DNA of 59,301 bases from Candidatus Bathyarchaeota archaeon (GCA_005888755.1 VBBQ01000028.1:4358-63658); one strand, 5' to 3'. Counted from the stretch's first letter, positions 16,607 through 26,100 are shown. Numbers and translations: made by a program. Notes: a model not told the origin generated them from the sequence alone.

Positions 16607-17939
16607 GAACGAGATATCAGGTCTCCCCAGCCTACTGATTCGAGACGCTCATATCTGGACTGAGAATCGTGCCATCAGAGGTTCAATCCTCATCGAGGAT
16701 GGAAGGATTCAGAGAATAGCTCGAAGGATAGCCGAACAAGCCGACGAGGAGATTCTAGCCGAACGATTAGTGGCATTACCTGGGCTAGTTGATGCGCATG
16801 TCCACTTGCGCGACATGAGGCTAGCGTACAAAGAGGATTTCACAAGTGGAACCTCGGCCGCAGCAGCCGGAGGGTTTACCACTGTTTTAGACATGCCGAA
16901 TACCCTGCCACCTACTGACTCAGCTCAGCGTCTTCGGGAGAAGGCCAGAAGAGCCTCAAGAAACATCCTAGTGAACACAGGCTTTCACGCGGCCGCAGTT
17001 GGAGATCGAGCCGCGGTAGAAACGATGAAAATGGCCGGAGCTTTCTCGATAAAACTCTACCTCCCTAAGCCTATCGCCCCCTTAGACTTGGGCGATGACC
17101 TCACAATTGTCGAAGTCTTGAAGGCCGCGAAGGAAGCCTCACTTCCAGTCACAGTTCATGCAGAAGACGCAGCCCAGATTGAACCCACCCGCGAGATTCG
17201 GACCTTCAAGGAACTTGTCGGATCACGACTCGGAAAGGCCGAGACAATGGCCGTCAGCAGGATCCTTAGACTTCAGAAGCAGATTGGTTGTCGGATTCAC
17301 TTCTGCCATGTTACCCTCCCATCTAGCATCTCTTCAATTGGGAATTGGCCTCTGGGTGGATTATCTTCGGAAGTGACCCCACATCATACTCTACTCTCCG
17401 AAGATTCCGTGGAAAAGCTTGGTTGGAAGGCTTGGATGGTGCCTCCTCTCAGACCTCGACGGGCGAGGAGCAGATTGTTTCGGGAAATGGCAACTGGTAA
17501 CGCAACGATCATTGCCACGGATCACGCGCCCCACACTATCAAAGAGAAACGGCGACCGCCTCAAAAGAGCCCACCGGGAATACCTGGCCTAGAGACGGCT
17601 ATGCCATTGATGCTGACCATGGTCTACAAGAGAAAATTATCCCTCGGCCGACTAGTCTCTCTCCTCTCAACCAACCCCGCGAAGATCTTCGGTCTCAGCT
17701 CGAGGGGAAGCATACGGGAAGGAGTTGATGGCGACATGATTCTAGTGGATATGAAAAAGAAAGGAAAGATTGACCCTGACAAGTTCTTCTCCAAGGCGCA
17801 TTACTCTCCGTTCGAAGGATGGAAGACACAAGGTGCAGTCCATACCACAATTGTAAACGGGTCAGTCGTCTACAGCAACGGAGAGATCACTGGAAAGCCG
17901 GGCAGCGGCAAGGTGCTGAGAAATGGAAGCCGCGGATGA
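16584..17939 (+). CDS. pyrC: Dihydroorotase
   Basis: This protein of about 451 residues is a cyclic amidohydrolase of the dihydroorotase family, catalysing ring closure of carbamoyl-aspartate in pyrimidine synthesis. Metal ligands are seen in DAHVHLRDM, a lysine in SIKLYLPK, HAED, HFCHVT and the ATDHAPHT motif. The TTG at 16584 is preferred; the frame is open upstream but that part overlaps the CBS gene. Substrate-binding details could also fit an allantoinase-like enzyme, but the sequence near DMPNTLPPT favours dihydroorotase. Confidence 0.85.
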   Translation: MDNLKSPENEISGLPSLLIRDAHIWTENRAIRGSILIEDGRIQRIARRIAEQADEEILAERLVALPGLVDAHVHLRDMRLAYKEDFTSGTSAAAAGGFTTVLDMPNTLPPTDSAQRLREKARRASRNILVNTGFHAAAVGDRAAVETMKMAGAFSIKLYLPKPIAPLDLGDDLTIVEVLKAAKEASLPVTVHAEDAAQIEPTREIRTFKELVGSRLGKAETMAVSRILRLQKQIGCRIHFCHVTLPSSISSIGNWPLGGLSSEVTPHHTLLSEDSVEKLGWKAWMVPPLRPRRARSRLFREMATGNATIIATDHAPHTIKEKRRPPQKSPPGIPGLETAMPLMLTMVYKRKLSLGRLVSLLSTNPAKIFGLSSRGSIREGVDGDMILVDMKKKGKIDPDKFFSKAHYSPFEGWKTQGAVHTTIVNGSVVYSNGEITGKPGSGKVLRNGSRG

Positions 17940-18421
17940 GGTTTCTCGTCGACGGAATGCTAGGTGGACTAGCAAGGTGGTTACGGATCCTAGGCCAAGA
18001 TGTAAGATATGACGCAAATACCAAGGACAACGAGCTCCTAAGAATCGCCCACGAAAAGAATATGATCCTACTAACAAGAGACGAAGAATTGTACCATCGA
18101 GCAATAGCAAGGAAGATACCGTCCGCTCTCGTGCTCGGCGAAACTGAGGAGGAGAGATTGGCTCAGCTTGCTAGCACTTTCGGGGTTTCCTTGAACGTTA
18201 ACATGGCCGAGACAAAGTGTCCAGAATGTGGGTCCGACCTAAAGGAAACGCCAAAGAGTGACGTAGGAGTTGAGGTCCCCCAAACAAGCCTCAATCTGTA
18301 CGACCAATTCTGGAAATGCACCGATCAGAATTGCGGAAAGGTGTATTGGGTTGGAAGACACTGGAACCGCATTCGTCAGACTCTAGAGGAGGCAAAGAAA
18401 CGCGCGAGCTTGGAAAAGTGA
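17936..18421 (+). CDS. Mut7-C RNase-like PIN protein with zinc ribbon
   Basis: The 161-residue protein matches the Mut7-C domain: FLVDGMLGGLARWLRILGQD, then ILLTRDEEL, with conserved acidic residues of a PIN-like nuclease, and a zinc ribbon (CPEC and a later Cys pair CTDQNCGK). It is expected to be a small RNase. The ATG overlaps the stop of pyrC (ATGA), fixing the start. Confidence 0.85.
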   Translation: MRFLVDGMLGGLARWLRILGQDVRYDANTKDNELLRIAHEKNMILLTRDEELYHRAIARKIPSALVLGETEEERLAQLASTFGVSLNVNMAETKCPECGSDLKETPKSDVGVEVPQTSLNLYDQFWKCTDQNCGKVYWVGRHWNRIRQTLEEAKKRASLEK

Positions 18422-19053
18422 CTAGCTTGGTATCAACAGAAAACGGAACGAAACTCGTCGGTACCGCACGGCACGCAATAGCCTATCACTTGGATGGAAA
18501 GAGCTTCGGCCCTATCGAAAGCGTAAGTTCTGAACTGCGCACTCCGCTGGGAGTGTTCGTCACACTATTTGACATGGCAAGGAGCCGAGGGCTGAGAGGT
18601 TGTATCGGCAACCCGTTCCCTAAGATGTCGCTGCTCAACGAGACGGTGCGTTGTGCGGTCGACGCAGCCGCAATGGATCCAAGATTTGGGCCTGTGCAAA
18701 GGGATGAGTTCCTGCAGAGCATTATCGTTGAAGTGACAGTGCTCTCACCTCTCGAGCATATCTTGCTCAAGAGCCCACTGGATCTGCCTTTGAACATCAA
18801 AGTTGGGCGAGACGGTCTGTTTGTGGACGGGTTTGGAACCCGAGGGCTTCTGCTGCCGCAGGTTGCCGTAGACGAAGGTTTCGACGAGGAGGAGTTTCTG
18901 AACGAGTGTTGTTTGAAGGCGGGGTTGATGCCCGATGCCTGGGTCACTGGTAGTGTAAAGGTTGCTCGATTTCAAGGGCAGATCTTTTCAGAGAACGAAC
19001 CGGGAGGAAAAGTGTTCGAGAGGAAGTTGAGAGGGCTAGGACGTCAGGGTTGA
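18418..19053 (+). CDS. AMMECR1-domain protein
   Basis: The 211-residue protein has the AMMECR1 signature GLRGCIG followed by AAAMDPRFGPVQRDEF and the EVTVLSPLE strand. This domain is widespread in archaea and eukaryotes; in some members it sits with Memo and radical-SAM proteins, and its function is not firmly known. The GTG overlaps the stop of the Mut7-C gene (GTGA). Confidence 0.9.
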   Translation: MTSLVSTENGTKLVGTARHAIAYHLDGKSFGPIESVSSELRTPLGVFVTLFDMARSRGLRGCIGNPFPKMSLLNETVRCAVDAAAMDPRFGPVQRDEFLQSIIVEVTVLSPLEHILLKSPLDLPLNIKVGRDGLFVDGFGTRGLLLPQVAVDEGFDEEEFLNECCLKAGLMPDAWVTGSVKVARFQGQIFSENEPGGKVFERKLRGLGRQG

Positions 19054-20237
19054 GACTGTATGTTGGGCCCTGCGGGCTCGGCCTTGGGCATATCACTCGG
19101 TGCGATGCGATCGCCCGAGAGTTCTCGAGCGAAGGTGTAGACGTATTGTTCTCTTCCTACCTTGACGCGTTGGATTATCTGAAACGTTCCGGTCTCACAT
19201 ACTTCAGCGCGATTCCTCTGTCGTTTCGAACTAGGGAGGACGGAACGATTGACCCGAAGATGACGATGAGCCAGAACGGCGTAACCGTGGGGTTATGGGG
19301 TTTCATACGCCAGCTGATAGGAGAGGTGCGACAGATCTCCGCGTTCGAACCTGATGTCGTAATATCGGACACCAGAATCTCTACCTTGGTCGCCGCGTTC
19401 ATTCTGAGAAAACCGAGGGTCCTCATCCTCAACCAGTATTCTGTCCAGATGCCCAAGGACGACAGAAAACACAGGTGGGCTGACAGGCCAATGCTTTTCG
19501 CGGCGAAGATCATCTGGAGGTATATTTCCGCAATGCTCGAGCTGGCTTGGGGCGTAAGCGATCTGATAATTGTTCCAGACCTCAAGGCCCCTTACACGAT
19601 CTCGAGGTATAACCTGGCGATTCCCCCTGGGATCAGGAGGAAAGTTCGGCTAGTTGGGCCATTAACGCCGTCCAGGCTCAACCTTCCGAATGGGATCCGA
19701 CATTCAGGTAATGTGAGCCCTCTAGTCTTTGCCTGCGTTAGCGGACCTGCGACGGACCGCAAATATCTTGTGAACAAGCTGACAGACATCCTCAAGGAGT
19801 TTCCTGGAGATTACGAACTGGTTCTGAGTTGCGGAGATCCGAATGGATCGTTTGGTGAAAAAAAGATTGGGAATCTCATGGTTCACGAGTGGATGACGGA
19901 TCAGTCCTACTGGAAAACCTTCGAACGCGCAGACGTGATCGTCTCCAGAGCGGGACATGAGACCATTATGAAGGCGATCTCGGAAGGGAAACCACTTGTG
20001 CTGATTCCCCCACCGAACCATACAGAGCAGGCGAATAACGCGAAGCGGGCGGAGGAATTGGGCGTAGCGGTTGTACTAGATCAGTCCAGACTGGATACGC
20101 AAGAGCTGGCTCGAGCGATCTCGACATGTCTGGAGAATAACCGGGAGAATGCACGAAGATTGAGCGGAACGCTGGGCTCGGAGAGCGGGATTAGAGCAGT
20201 TGTTGAGGCTGTTTCCCAGCTGGTAGCGGCCAGGTAG
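19050..20237 (+). CDS. MurG/UGT-like glycosyltransferase (GT-B fold)
   Basis: The 395-residue protein starts at a TTG overlapping the previous stop (TTGA). Its N-terminus has the GT28-type motif GPCGLGLGHITRCDAIA, and the C-terminal half has DVIVSRAGHETIMKAISEGK followed by LVLIPPPNHTEQANNA, the nucleotide-sugar-binding site. It most likely transfers a sugar from an NDP-sugar to a lipid or surface glycan at the membrane face. Substrates are unknown. Confidence 0.85.
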   Translation: MRLYVGPCGLGLGHITRCDAIAREFSSEGVDVLFSSYLDALDYLKRSGLTYFSAIPLSFRTREDGTIDPKMTMSQNGVTVGLWGFIRQLIGEVRQISAFEPDVVISDTRISTLVAAFILRKPRVLILNQYSVQMPKDDRKHRWADRPMLFAAKIIWRYISAMLELAWGVSDLIIVPDLKAPYTISRYNLAIPPGIRRKVRLVGPLTPSRLNLPNGIRHSGNVSPLVFACVSGPATDRKYLVNKLTDILKEFPGDYELVLSCGDPNGSFGEKKIGNLMVHEWMTDQSYWKTFERADVIVSRAGHETIMKAISEGKPLVLIPPPNHTEQANNAKRAEELGVAVVLDQSRLDTQELARAISTCLENNRENARRLSGTLGSESGIRAVVEAVSQLVAAR

Positions 20238-20296
20238 GGCTGTTCGTAATCCTTTTGCCGCGGGGATGGGTTACAATACGGGTAAGAGAGATTTTC

Positions 20297-20770
20297 GTGT
20301 CTCAACAGCAGGATTTGAGCAACCTCAGGAACCTGGTCGGAGCGGAGAACGTTCTAGCCGAGTGTGCAGGCGTGAACTATACGGTATACGTGACGGACTC
20401 GAGATTGCTGGTTGGGAAGAGGTTCGCTAATGGGGAAAAGTACGTCAACGTTCCTCACGCTGAAGTGAGCATGCTGGAGCTGATAACTAAGAGTCTGATC
20501 CCGCCCATGACCTATGCTGTCCTCGGCGCGATAGCGGTCTTTCTTGTATGGTGGTTTCCAGGCCAGGCAAGGCTGAGCCTTCCTCAAGCCCCATTCGACC
20601 TGTTACTAATCGGCACGTTCGCTGTGTTCTTGGCTGCTGTCCTTGCTACATGGTGGAGGAGGAGGGTGGCGGTGCTGAGAATTGGGATTTCAGGAACCAA
20701 GGAGCCCATCACGGTAAGGCTTGTTCCTGCCTCGAAGGCCGAGGGCGTGTTCAAGGCTCTGAAAGGCTAG
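20297..20770 (+). CDS. PH-like membrane protein
   Basis: The 157-residue protein (GTG at 20297; the frame extends to 20255) has an N-terminal soluble part with a strand pattern suggesting a PH-like/bPH domain (TVYVTDSRLLVGKRF), two membrane helices in the middle (AVLGAIAVFLVWWF and LLLIGTFAVFLAAVLATWW), and a short C-terminal domain. Family assignment is uncertain. It follows the glycosyltransferase closely. Confidence 0.6.
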   Translation: MSQQQDLSNLRNLVGAENVLAECAGVNYTVYVTDSRLLVGKRFANGEKYVNVPHAEVSMLELITKSLIPPMTYAVLGAIAVFLVWWFPGQARLSLPQAPFDLLLIGTFAVFLAAVLATWWRRRVAVLRIGISGTKEPITVRLVPASKAEGVFKALKG

Positions 20771-20834
20771 CCGAAGCCATTTCACGAAGGCGGACGGGTG
20801 CGCCTCGTTGGTTGAACGTGGGTTCACAGCGTTT

Positions 20835-20912
20835 TCACGAAGGGCGCGGCGCGCGAAAAGAGACCACCTGGGGGGGTCGCATTTTGGTTGGTGGGAAAAA
20901 AATAGTTACACG
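20835..20912 (+). repeat. Three-copy intergenic hairpin element, copy 2
   Basis: TCACGAAGGGCGCGGC, a GC stem (GACC...GGTC), CGCATTTTGG, a run of A and AATAGTTAC. Two further AATAGTTAC-like units follow at about 18-base spacing (to about 20957). The gap 20771-21126 holds no gene that I can support apart from this element. Confidence 0.75.
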
Positions 20913-21126
20913 AAAAAAGAATAGTTACGCAAAAAGAGAGTTATTGGGAAAAGAGATGTTTGGAAGAGGGATTGTTTTGTTCATGGAAAAGTTAGGGAAA
21001 AGAGACGATCACGGTAGGATAAAGTTACAGACGAAACCGTTCCTTTGTGGAAGACGCTCTATCTGTGTCAAGTCGTGATAGATATGGAATGCTTAATGGC
21101 TCTCGGTTTCGGAACCGTCCGTTGCC

Positions 21127-21909
21127 TTGAGCCGAGAGATCAAGCTGGGCGACCGGGTCTTGTTGTACCAAGACGTCCGGCGCAAGTGGATTGCAAAGGT
21201 GGAGCCGGGAAGATTTCACACTCACCGAGGCTACTTCGAGCTCGCAGAACTGGTGGGTAAGGAGTACGGTGGGTCCATACGAACGAGCATGGGCCAGAAC
21301 CTTGCAGTGTTCAAGCCACGAGCGCTCGACATTGTCGAATCTTTTGATCGTCCCACCCAGATTCTCTATCCGAAGGATATCGGGTACGCACTCTTCCAGC
21401 TAGGAATCGGGAACGGGGATAGAGTATTGGAGGTTGGGACCGGAAGCGGGGCGCTAACATCCGCCCTGGCCAGGGGCATCGCCCCAGACGGCCAAGTGTT
21501 CACGTATGAGATGAGGCCTGAGTTCTTGCGAGCGGCGAAGGCGAACGTGGAGAAAGCCGGGTTTGGCTCCCTGGTAACTTTTCACAACAAGGACCCGACA
21601 GAGGGATTTGAGGAGACGAGTGTTGACGCGGTTGTTGTTGATCTTGGCGATCCTTGGAGGATGGTTGGAGCTGCATGGAGAGCGCTGCTTGGAGGGGGAC
21701 TGCTGGCAGGGTTTACTCCGACAATAAACCAGCTGGAGAAGCTTGCAGTAGCGCTCCGCGAAGGAGGATTCATGATCTTAGAGGCTGTCGAACTGCTTAT
21801 GCGGGAGTTCAAGACCGAGGCTGGAAAGGTTAGACCGGAGACTAGGATGATAGGACATACTGCGTATGTGACGATAGCGCGGAAGCTTCTTCCAGCCTCC
21901 GATGTGTGA
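21127..21909 (+). CDS. trmI: tRNA (adenine-N1)-methyltransferase TrmI
   Basis: The 260-residue protein matches archaeal/bacterial TrmI (m1A57/58 of the tRNA T-loop). It has an N-terminal small beta domain, then the SAM site (RVLEVGTGSGALTSALARG), YEMRPEF, and VVDLGDPWRMVGAAWRALLG, with the C-terminal MIGHTAYVTIARK. A TTG start is used. Confidence 0.9.
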   Translation: MSREIKLGDRVLLYQDVRRKWIAKVEPGRFHTHRGYFELAELVGKEYGGSIRTSMGQNLAVFKPRALDIVESFDRPTQILYPKDIGYALFQLGIGNGDRVLEVGTGSGALTSALARGIAPDGQVFTYEMRPEFLRAAKANVEKAGFGSLVTFHNKDPTEGFEETSVDAVVVDLGDPWRMVGAAWRALLGGGLLAGFTPTINQLEKLAVALREGGFMILEAVELLMREFKTEAGKVRPETRMIGHTAYVTIARKLLPASDV

Positions 21910-22020
21910 ATCATCTATATACGGGACCATTTCGGGAATACATCAGTAGCCGGTGCGTTACCAACGGGCACAAAGACGACGATAGCAGGGACGGAAATAC
22001 ACGACGTTCTAAGAGGCGTA

Positions 22021-22203
22021 ATGGTCGTGATCGCGGGCGCGCTGATGATCTTGCCGGCGTATCTCAACTACGAGCTGTTCCATCGACTCAACCTCGACAT
22101 CACAGTCTCCATGTCGATCAGCCTCACATCCTTCGCCCTCGGAATACTCATCTTCATCCTCGTCGTGGGCAAGGAAAGAATCGAGGGAACAAAGAAACCA
22201 TAA
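22021..22203 (+). CDS. Small two-helix membrane protein
   Basis: The ATG at 22021 opens a 60-codon frame with two hydrophobic helices and a basic end (GKERIEGTKKP). A GAGGCG sequence just before it could serve as a ribosome site. The same frame stays open for at least 35 codons upstream without ATG/GTG/TTG, and a TATA-like CTATATAC lies near 21914, so the protein may be longer with an unusual start. Function unknown. Confidence 0.55.
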   Translation: MVVIAGALMILPAYLNYELFHRLNLDITVSMSISLTSFALGILIFILVVGKERIEGTKKP

Positions 22204-22277
22204 TCGCACGGGCGAGGCCCGCGACACAGATTCTCGGTCAACACTTATCTCCGCCCTGAGCTCCGGGACCCTCCAGC

Positions 22278-23711
22278 ATGAAGCAGTATGATCTGATCAT
22301 AATTGGTACAGGATCGGCGATGAACATCGTCGACCCAATGATCCAGGAGAATCCGAACATTCGGATCGCGGTCATAGACAAGGACGAGCCGGGCGGAATA
22401 TGCCTAACCCGCGGTTGCATTCCCTCGAAAATTCTCTTGTACCCTGCAGAACTGGTGAGAATGATCGAGAAGGCGCATGAGCTAGGGGTCGATGCGAAGA
22501 TCGCCAGTATCAATTTTCAGATGGTCATGGAGCGGATGCGGACACTCATCAACCGGGATATCGATCAAATAAGAGAGGGCTTGTCGAGCTCGAAGAACAT
22601 AGACTACTACCACGCGCCAGCAGAATTCGTCTCACCCTACACGATGAAGGTCAACGGTACTGAGATTTCGTCTAAGATGATTTTTCTCTGTATAGGTTCG
22701 AAGATCATCATCCCTAACATCAAAGGGCTTGACAAGGTCAACTACCATACAAGCGACACGGTCCTCAAGCTGACAAAGCTGCCAGAGAGCATCGCGATCA
22801 TCGGGGGCGGCTACATCGCCGCTGAATACGGCCACTTCTTCTCCAGCATGGGATCGAAAGTAACCATTGTCGGTAGAAATCCACAATTCTTGCCAGAAGA
22901 AGAGCCGGAAGTCTCGGCACTGGCGCGAAAGGATCTGGAACGGCACATCACGATTCTGACAAACCAGGAAGTGAGAGAAGTCAGGGAGATGGGCGACATG
23001 AAGGAGCTTGTCACTGTCGATCAGAAGTCGGGAAAGAATACGACAATAGCTGCCAAGGAGATCATGGTCGCGACTGGAAGAGGTCCGATCACGGACATTC
23101 TCCACCCGGAGAAGGCTGGGATCCGGCTTACAAAGGAAGGCTGGATAGAAGTCGACGAGTACCTGGAGACCTCGCAGCCGAACATATGGGCGCTCGGAGA
23201 TGCGGATGGAAGGTATCCGTTCAAACACGTCGCGAACTATGAATCAAAGATAGTCTACTACAACGCAATACTGAAACAGAAGATCAAAGCCGACTACCAC
23301 GCAATTCCGCACGCAGTCTTCACCTACCCAGAGATTGCCAGCGTCGGGTTGGGAGAAAAGGAGGCGATGGAGAAGCTGGGGGAGGACAAGGTGCTGATAG
23401 GGTTCCAGAAGTACGAGGACACAGCCAAGGGTGAGGCGATGAACGTGAAAGACTACTTCGTCAAAGTCATCGTCGAGGCAGAAACGATGAAAATCCTTGG
23501 AGCCCACATCGTCGGACCGTACGCGTCAATCCTCATTCACGAGATCATACCGTTGATGTATACCGGTAGCGGATCGTATGAGCCGATTAGCGACTCGATC
23601 CATATTCACCCATCGCTCAGCGAGGTGGTCGATAGAGCTTTCCAGTCTCTCGTGCCAGCGGAACACTATCAGCACATGAAGCAGCACTCTCACGAACTCG
23701 TCGCCGCATAG
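22278..23711 (+). CDS. Dihydrolipoamide dehydrogenase-like flavoprotein
   Basis: The 477-residue pyridine-nucleotide disulfide oxidoreductase has an FAD-binding start (YDLIIIGTGSAMN), the redox-active pair CLTRGCIPSK, an NAD(P) site (IIGGGYIAAEYGHFFSSMG), the second FAD motif (IWALGDADG) and the C-terminal His motif (HIHPSLSEVV). This fits dihydrolipoyl dehydrogenase or a related disulfide reductase. No 2-oxoacid dehydrogenase or glycine-cleavage genes are nearby, so the partner is unknown. Confidence 0.85.
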   Translation: MKQYDLIIIGTGSAMNIVDPMIQENPNIRIAVIDKDEPGGICLTRGCIPSKILLYPAELVRMIEKAHELGVDAKIASINFQMVMERMRTLINRDIDQIREGLSSSKNIDYYHAPAEFVSPYTMKVNGTEISSKMIFLCIGSKIIIPNIKGLDKVNYHTSDTVLKLTKLPESIAIIGGGYIAAEYGHFFSSMGSKVTIVGRNPQFLPEEEPEVSALARKDLERHITILTNQEVREVREMGDMKELVTVDQKSGKNTTIAAKEIMVATGRGPITDILHPEKAGIRLTKEGWIEVDEYLETSQPNIWALGDADGRYPFKHVANYESKIVYYNAILKQKIKADYHAIPHAVFTYPEIASVGLGEKEAMEKLGEDKVLIGFQKYEDTAKGEAMNVKDYFVKVIVEAETMKILGAHIVGPYASILIHEIIPLMYTGSGSYEPISDSIHIHPSLSEVVDRAFQSLVPAEHYQHMKQHSHELVAA

Positions 23712-23832
23712 ACTTCCAACATGAACGAAGCCGTCTGACCACTCTCACGTCGTGAAACGCTTGAACATATTGGCTAGGAACGCGGCCACAAACCAGAATA
23801 TACCGGTCTAGAATCGTCGTCGTGGGACAAGC

Positions 23833-24531
23833 TTGCGAATAAGCGCGGTAATACCGGTCTACAACGAGGAGGAAGTCATAGACGAGTTCTCCTCCAGACT
23901 CGTATCCGCGCTCGAAAAGATCGATCCTGATTATGAGGCAATATTCATCGTCGAAGGAACAGACGCCACTCTCGACAAACTGACCGTCCTATCGAAAGAG
24001 AATCCCCGGATAAAGATCCACTACAGTCAGGAAAGAATGGGACTGGGAAAAGCGATGAAAAAGGGATTCGGACTAATCGACGAAGACACCGAATATGTCG
24101 TCACGATGGACGCAGACCTTAACCATCAACCTGAAGAAATACAGAATCTGATGGCGGCGGCTAAGACTGCAGACATCGTCGTGGGAAGTCGGAATACGAA
24201 CAAGGGAATGGTCGAAGAACTACCCTTGATTAAGAGAATGATAAGCGCCAGCACCAACTGGACAATGAGGAAGATCTTCCACATACCCTCAAACGATGTT
24301 ACATCGGGATTCAGAGTCTACACGTGCAAAGCTGTAGACGCCCTAAGAGAAGAAATAGTAGCGAAAAACTTCGAGATCCAACCAGAACTCCTCATACGAG
24401 CCAGAAAGAAAGGCATGCCAATCACCGATGTCGCGATCACGTTCCTACAGCGACCGCGCGGAACAAGCAAGCTCAGCTTTGTTAAAAGCGGTATAGGTTA
24501 CGCAATGCTGATCATTAGGCTCGGACTCTAA
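23833..24531 (+). CDS. GT2 glycosyltransferase, dolichol-phosphate-mannose-synthase type
   Basis: The 232-residue protein has the GT-A start (ISAVIPVYNEEEVIDEF), the DXD-type metal motif (VVTMDADLNHQPEEI) and FLQRPRGTSKLSF, typical of dolichyl-phosphate sugar transferases. It has no added membrane helices. It probably loads a sugar onto a polyprenyl phosphate for archaeal N-glycosylation. TTG start. It converges with nucS, overlapping by four bases. Confidence 0.85.
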   Translation: MRISAVIPVYNEEEVIDEFSSRLVSALEKIDPDYEAIFIVEGTDATLDKLTVLSKENPRIKIHYSQERMGLGKAMKKGFGLIDEDTEYVVTMDADLNHQPEEIQNLMAAAKTADIVVGSRNTNKGMVEELPLIKRMISASTNWTMRKIFHIPSNDVTSGFRVYTCKAVDALREEIVAKNFEIQPELLIRARKKGMPITDVAITFLQRPRGTSKLSFVKSGIGYAMLIIRLGL

Positions 24532-25295
24532 AGCCAGCTCTTCAAAGCCTGCTGATCAGATCTCGCATACTTCTGCAAGATCTCAACAGCTTTCTGCAGG
24601 GTCAACTGTTTGAACTCAATCCCCGACTTTGCCAATGCAGACTGGGCCCCTTTCGCAATGCTGGGTGCGACTATCATTGGACGCAACTTCTTGCCCGGGG
24701 GAGCCTGAAGATATTTCAGATATTCCAATAGCTGCTTGATAACCGGAAAACCTGCCGGGTCCTTCTTTATCTCGATAACGACCGTGTTCCCCTCACTATC
24801 GACACCATAGACATCTACGAATCCAGGAGGTACTTTCTTTTCAAAATCCAAGATCTTGAAGCCCGGCTCAATGACATCAGGCTGAAGAATGATTGCTCGC
24901 TGCATCTCCTCCTCGCTCGCGTGGAGAATAAACTCCGCATCATCTTGCAGAAGAAATGTTCCAAGAAACTGCACATCTTTCACCACGAGAGTTAGACTCT
25001 CAAGCGGACTCGGACGAACGGCCTTCAGAACAAGCGTCCCATTGCTCGCCTGCGCTTGAATGATGCACCCCGACGGCTGCCAGTTGACAGGCTGATAATC
25101 ACGTCCGCGGTGAACCAGTATGCAACCATCTCCCTTCACGATTACCAACCTCTCACCCTCCCCTAGATGACTCCCGGTCCGACCCGAGTATTCGACGGTG
25201 CAGGAAACAACCATGACCAGCAGCCTCCGAGCCTCAAGACCGATGACCAATTCCCGGCGAGCCTCCTCAAGGCTTGGAGAGATTAGGACCGGCAA
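24528..25295 (-). CDS. nucS: Mismatch-specific endonuclease NucS/EndoMS
   Basis: The 255-residue protein has the NucS layout: an N-terminal DNA-binding beta domain (LVIVKGDGCILVHRGRDYQP) and a C-terminal PD-(D/E)XK nuclease with acidic residues in FVDVYGVDSEGN and IEIKK, then PVIKQLLEYLKYL. NucS works with PCNA to cut near mismatches in archaea. The ATG at 25295 is divergent from the methyltransferase gene. Confidence 0.9.
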   Translation of the reverse strand: MPVLISPSLEEARRELVIGLEARRLLVMVVSCTVEYSGRTGSHLGEGERLVIVKGDGCILVHRGRDYQPVNWQPSGCIIQAQASNGTLVLKAVRPSPLESLTLVVKDVQFLGTFLLQDDAEFILHASEEEMQRAIILQPDVIEPGFKILDFEKKVPPGFVDVYGVDSEGNTVVIEIKKDPAGFPVIKQLLEYLKYLQAPPGKKLRPMIVAPSIAKGAQSALAKSGIEFKQLTLQKAVEILQKYARSDQQALKSWL

Positions 25296-25348
25296 CTTGG
25301 TTAACCCGAAAGGTTCAATGCGCTCCGGAGCAATATATCGACATACCT

Positions 25349-25927
25349 TTGCCCGCCAAGGACACTGAAACTATTACGAAATGGTACGATGCTCTATCCA
25401 GGAGTTATGACGAGCTCTACGGCGAGGAGCAAGACAGGAAGCATGTAAGAGTATTGCAGGTCATCGGAAAAAGAGAGTTCAACATGATCGTAGACGTCGG
25501 ATGCGGAACAGGCAAACTTCTCGAACTCATCGCCCCAAGAAGCAAACTTGCCTTGGGAATAGACCTGTCCGTCGAAATGCTGCGCAAAGGCAAGCAGGGA
25601 AAGACAAGCCTTGGTATACAGTGGATCCGTGCAGACGCTTCTCATCTGCCATTGCAAGATCGTATTGTCGACGGAGTTACGTCCGTTTCGATGACAGAAT
25701 CCGGTCGTGTCCTCGATGAACATTTCAGTGAAATTTCGAGAATCGCATCTGAGAATGCCCTGATGGTTATGACGATTTTCGGCGTGAAAGATCGAACCTC
25801 ATGGAGACAAGCGAAAGAGAGGGGAATCGAACTCGTTGCTACGTTATCGAATAGGGAACAACTTTACTTGCTTGACAGGGCGAATCATCGAGTCAGGGCA
25901 TCTCCCGAATCCTCGGCTCTAGTTTAA
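25349..25927 (+). CDS. SAM-dependent methyltransferase
   Basis: The product of about 192 residues has the class I methyltransferase fold: WYDALSRSYDELYGEEQ, glycine-rich DVGCGTGKLLELI, LGIDLSVEMLRKGK and a motif IV region DRIVDGVTSVSM. The start is uncertain: TTG 25349 avoids overlap with nucS, TTG 25274 is also open. Substrate unknown; ubiquinone/menaquinone-type enzymes look similar. Confidence 0.75.
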   Translation: MPAKDTETITKWYDALSRSYDELYGEEQDRKHVRVLQVIGKREFNMIVDVGCGTGKLLELIAPRSKLALGIDLSVEMLRKGKQGKTSLGIQWIRADASHLPLQDRIVDGVTSVSMTESGRVLDEHFSEISRIASENALMVMTIFGVKDRTSWRQAKERGIELVATLSNREQLYLLDRANHRVRASPESSALV

Positions 25928-25959
25928 GAATAACCTGCCCCCCCTTCTAGTTGACAATA

Positions 25960-26100
25960 ATGGCAGGATGTTCCCACCAATGGCGGGGAAGAGGACCGAT
26001 GACGCGTTGTATCAGATGCGGAAAACTCAAGTCTGAGTTTAGGAAAGAGCAACACACCCAAAAAATGATGGCTAGAGAGAACTCCGAATCAGAAGAATAA
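25960..26100 (+). CDS. 46-residue zinc-finger protein
   Basis: The ATG at 25960 opens a 46-codon frame with CSH (C-x-H spacing), about ten residues, then CIRCGK, a pattern of small archaeal zinc ribbons, followed by a charged tail (Lys, Glu, Gln). It is a likely nucleic-acid or protein-binding mini-protein, upstream of the Sm gene in the same direction. Confidence 0.5.
   Translation: MAGCSHQWRGRGPMTRCIRCGKLKSEFRKEQHTQKMMARENSESEE

Noticed and set aside
20548-21078. 176-codon plus frame across the 20.8 kb gap
   Set aside because: It runs out of frame through the membrane-protein gene and across the hairpin repeat; low-complexity Lys/Arg/Gly content, no domain.
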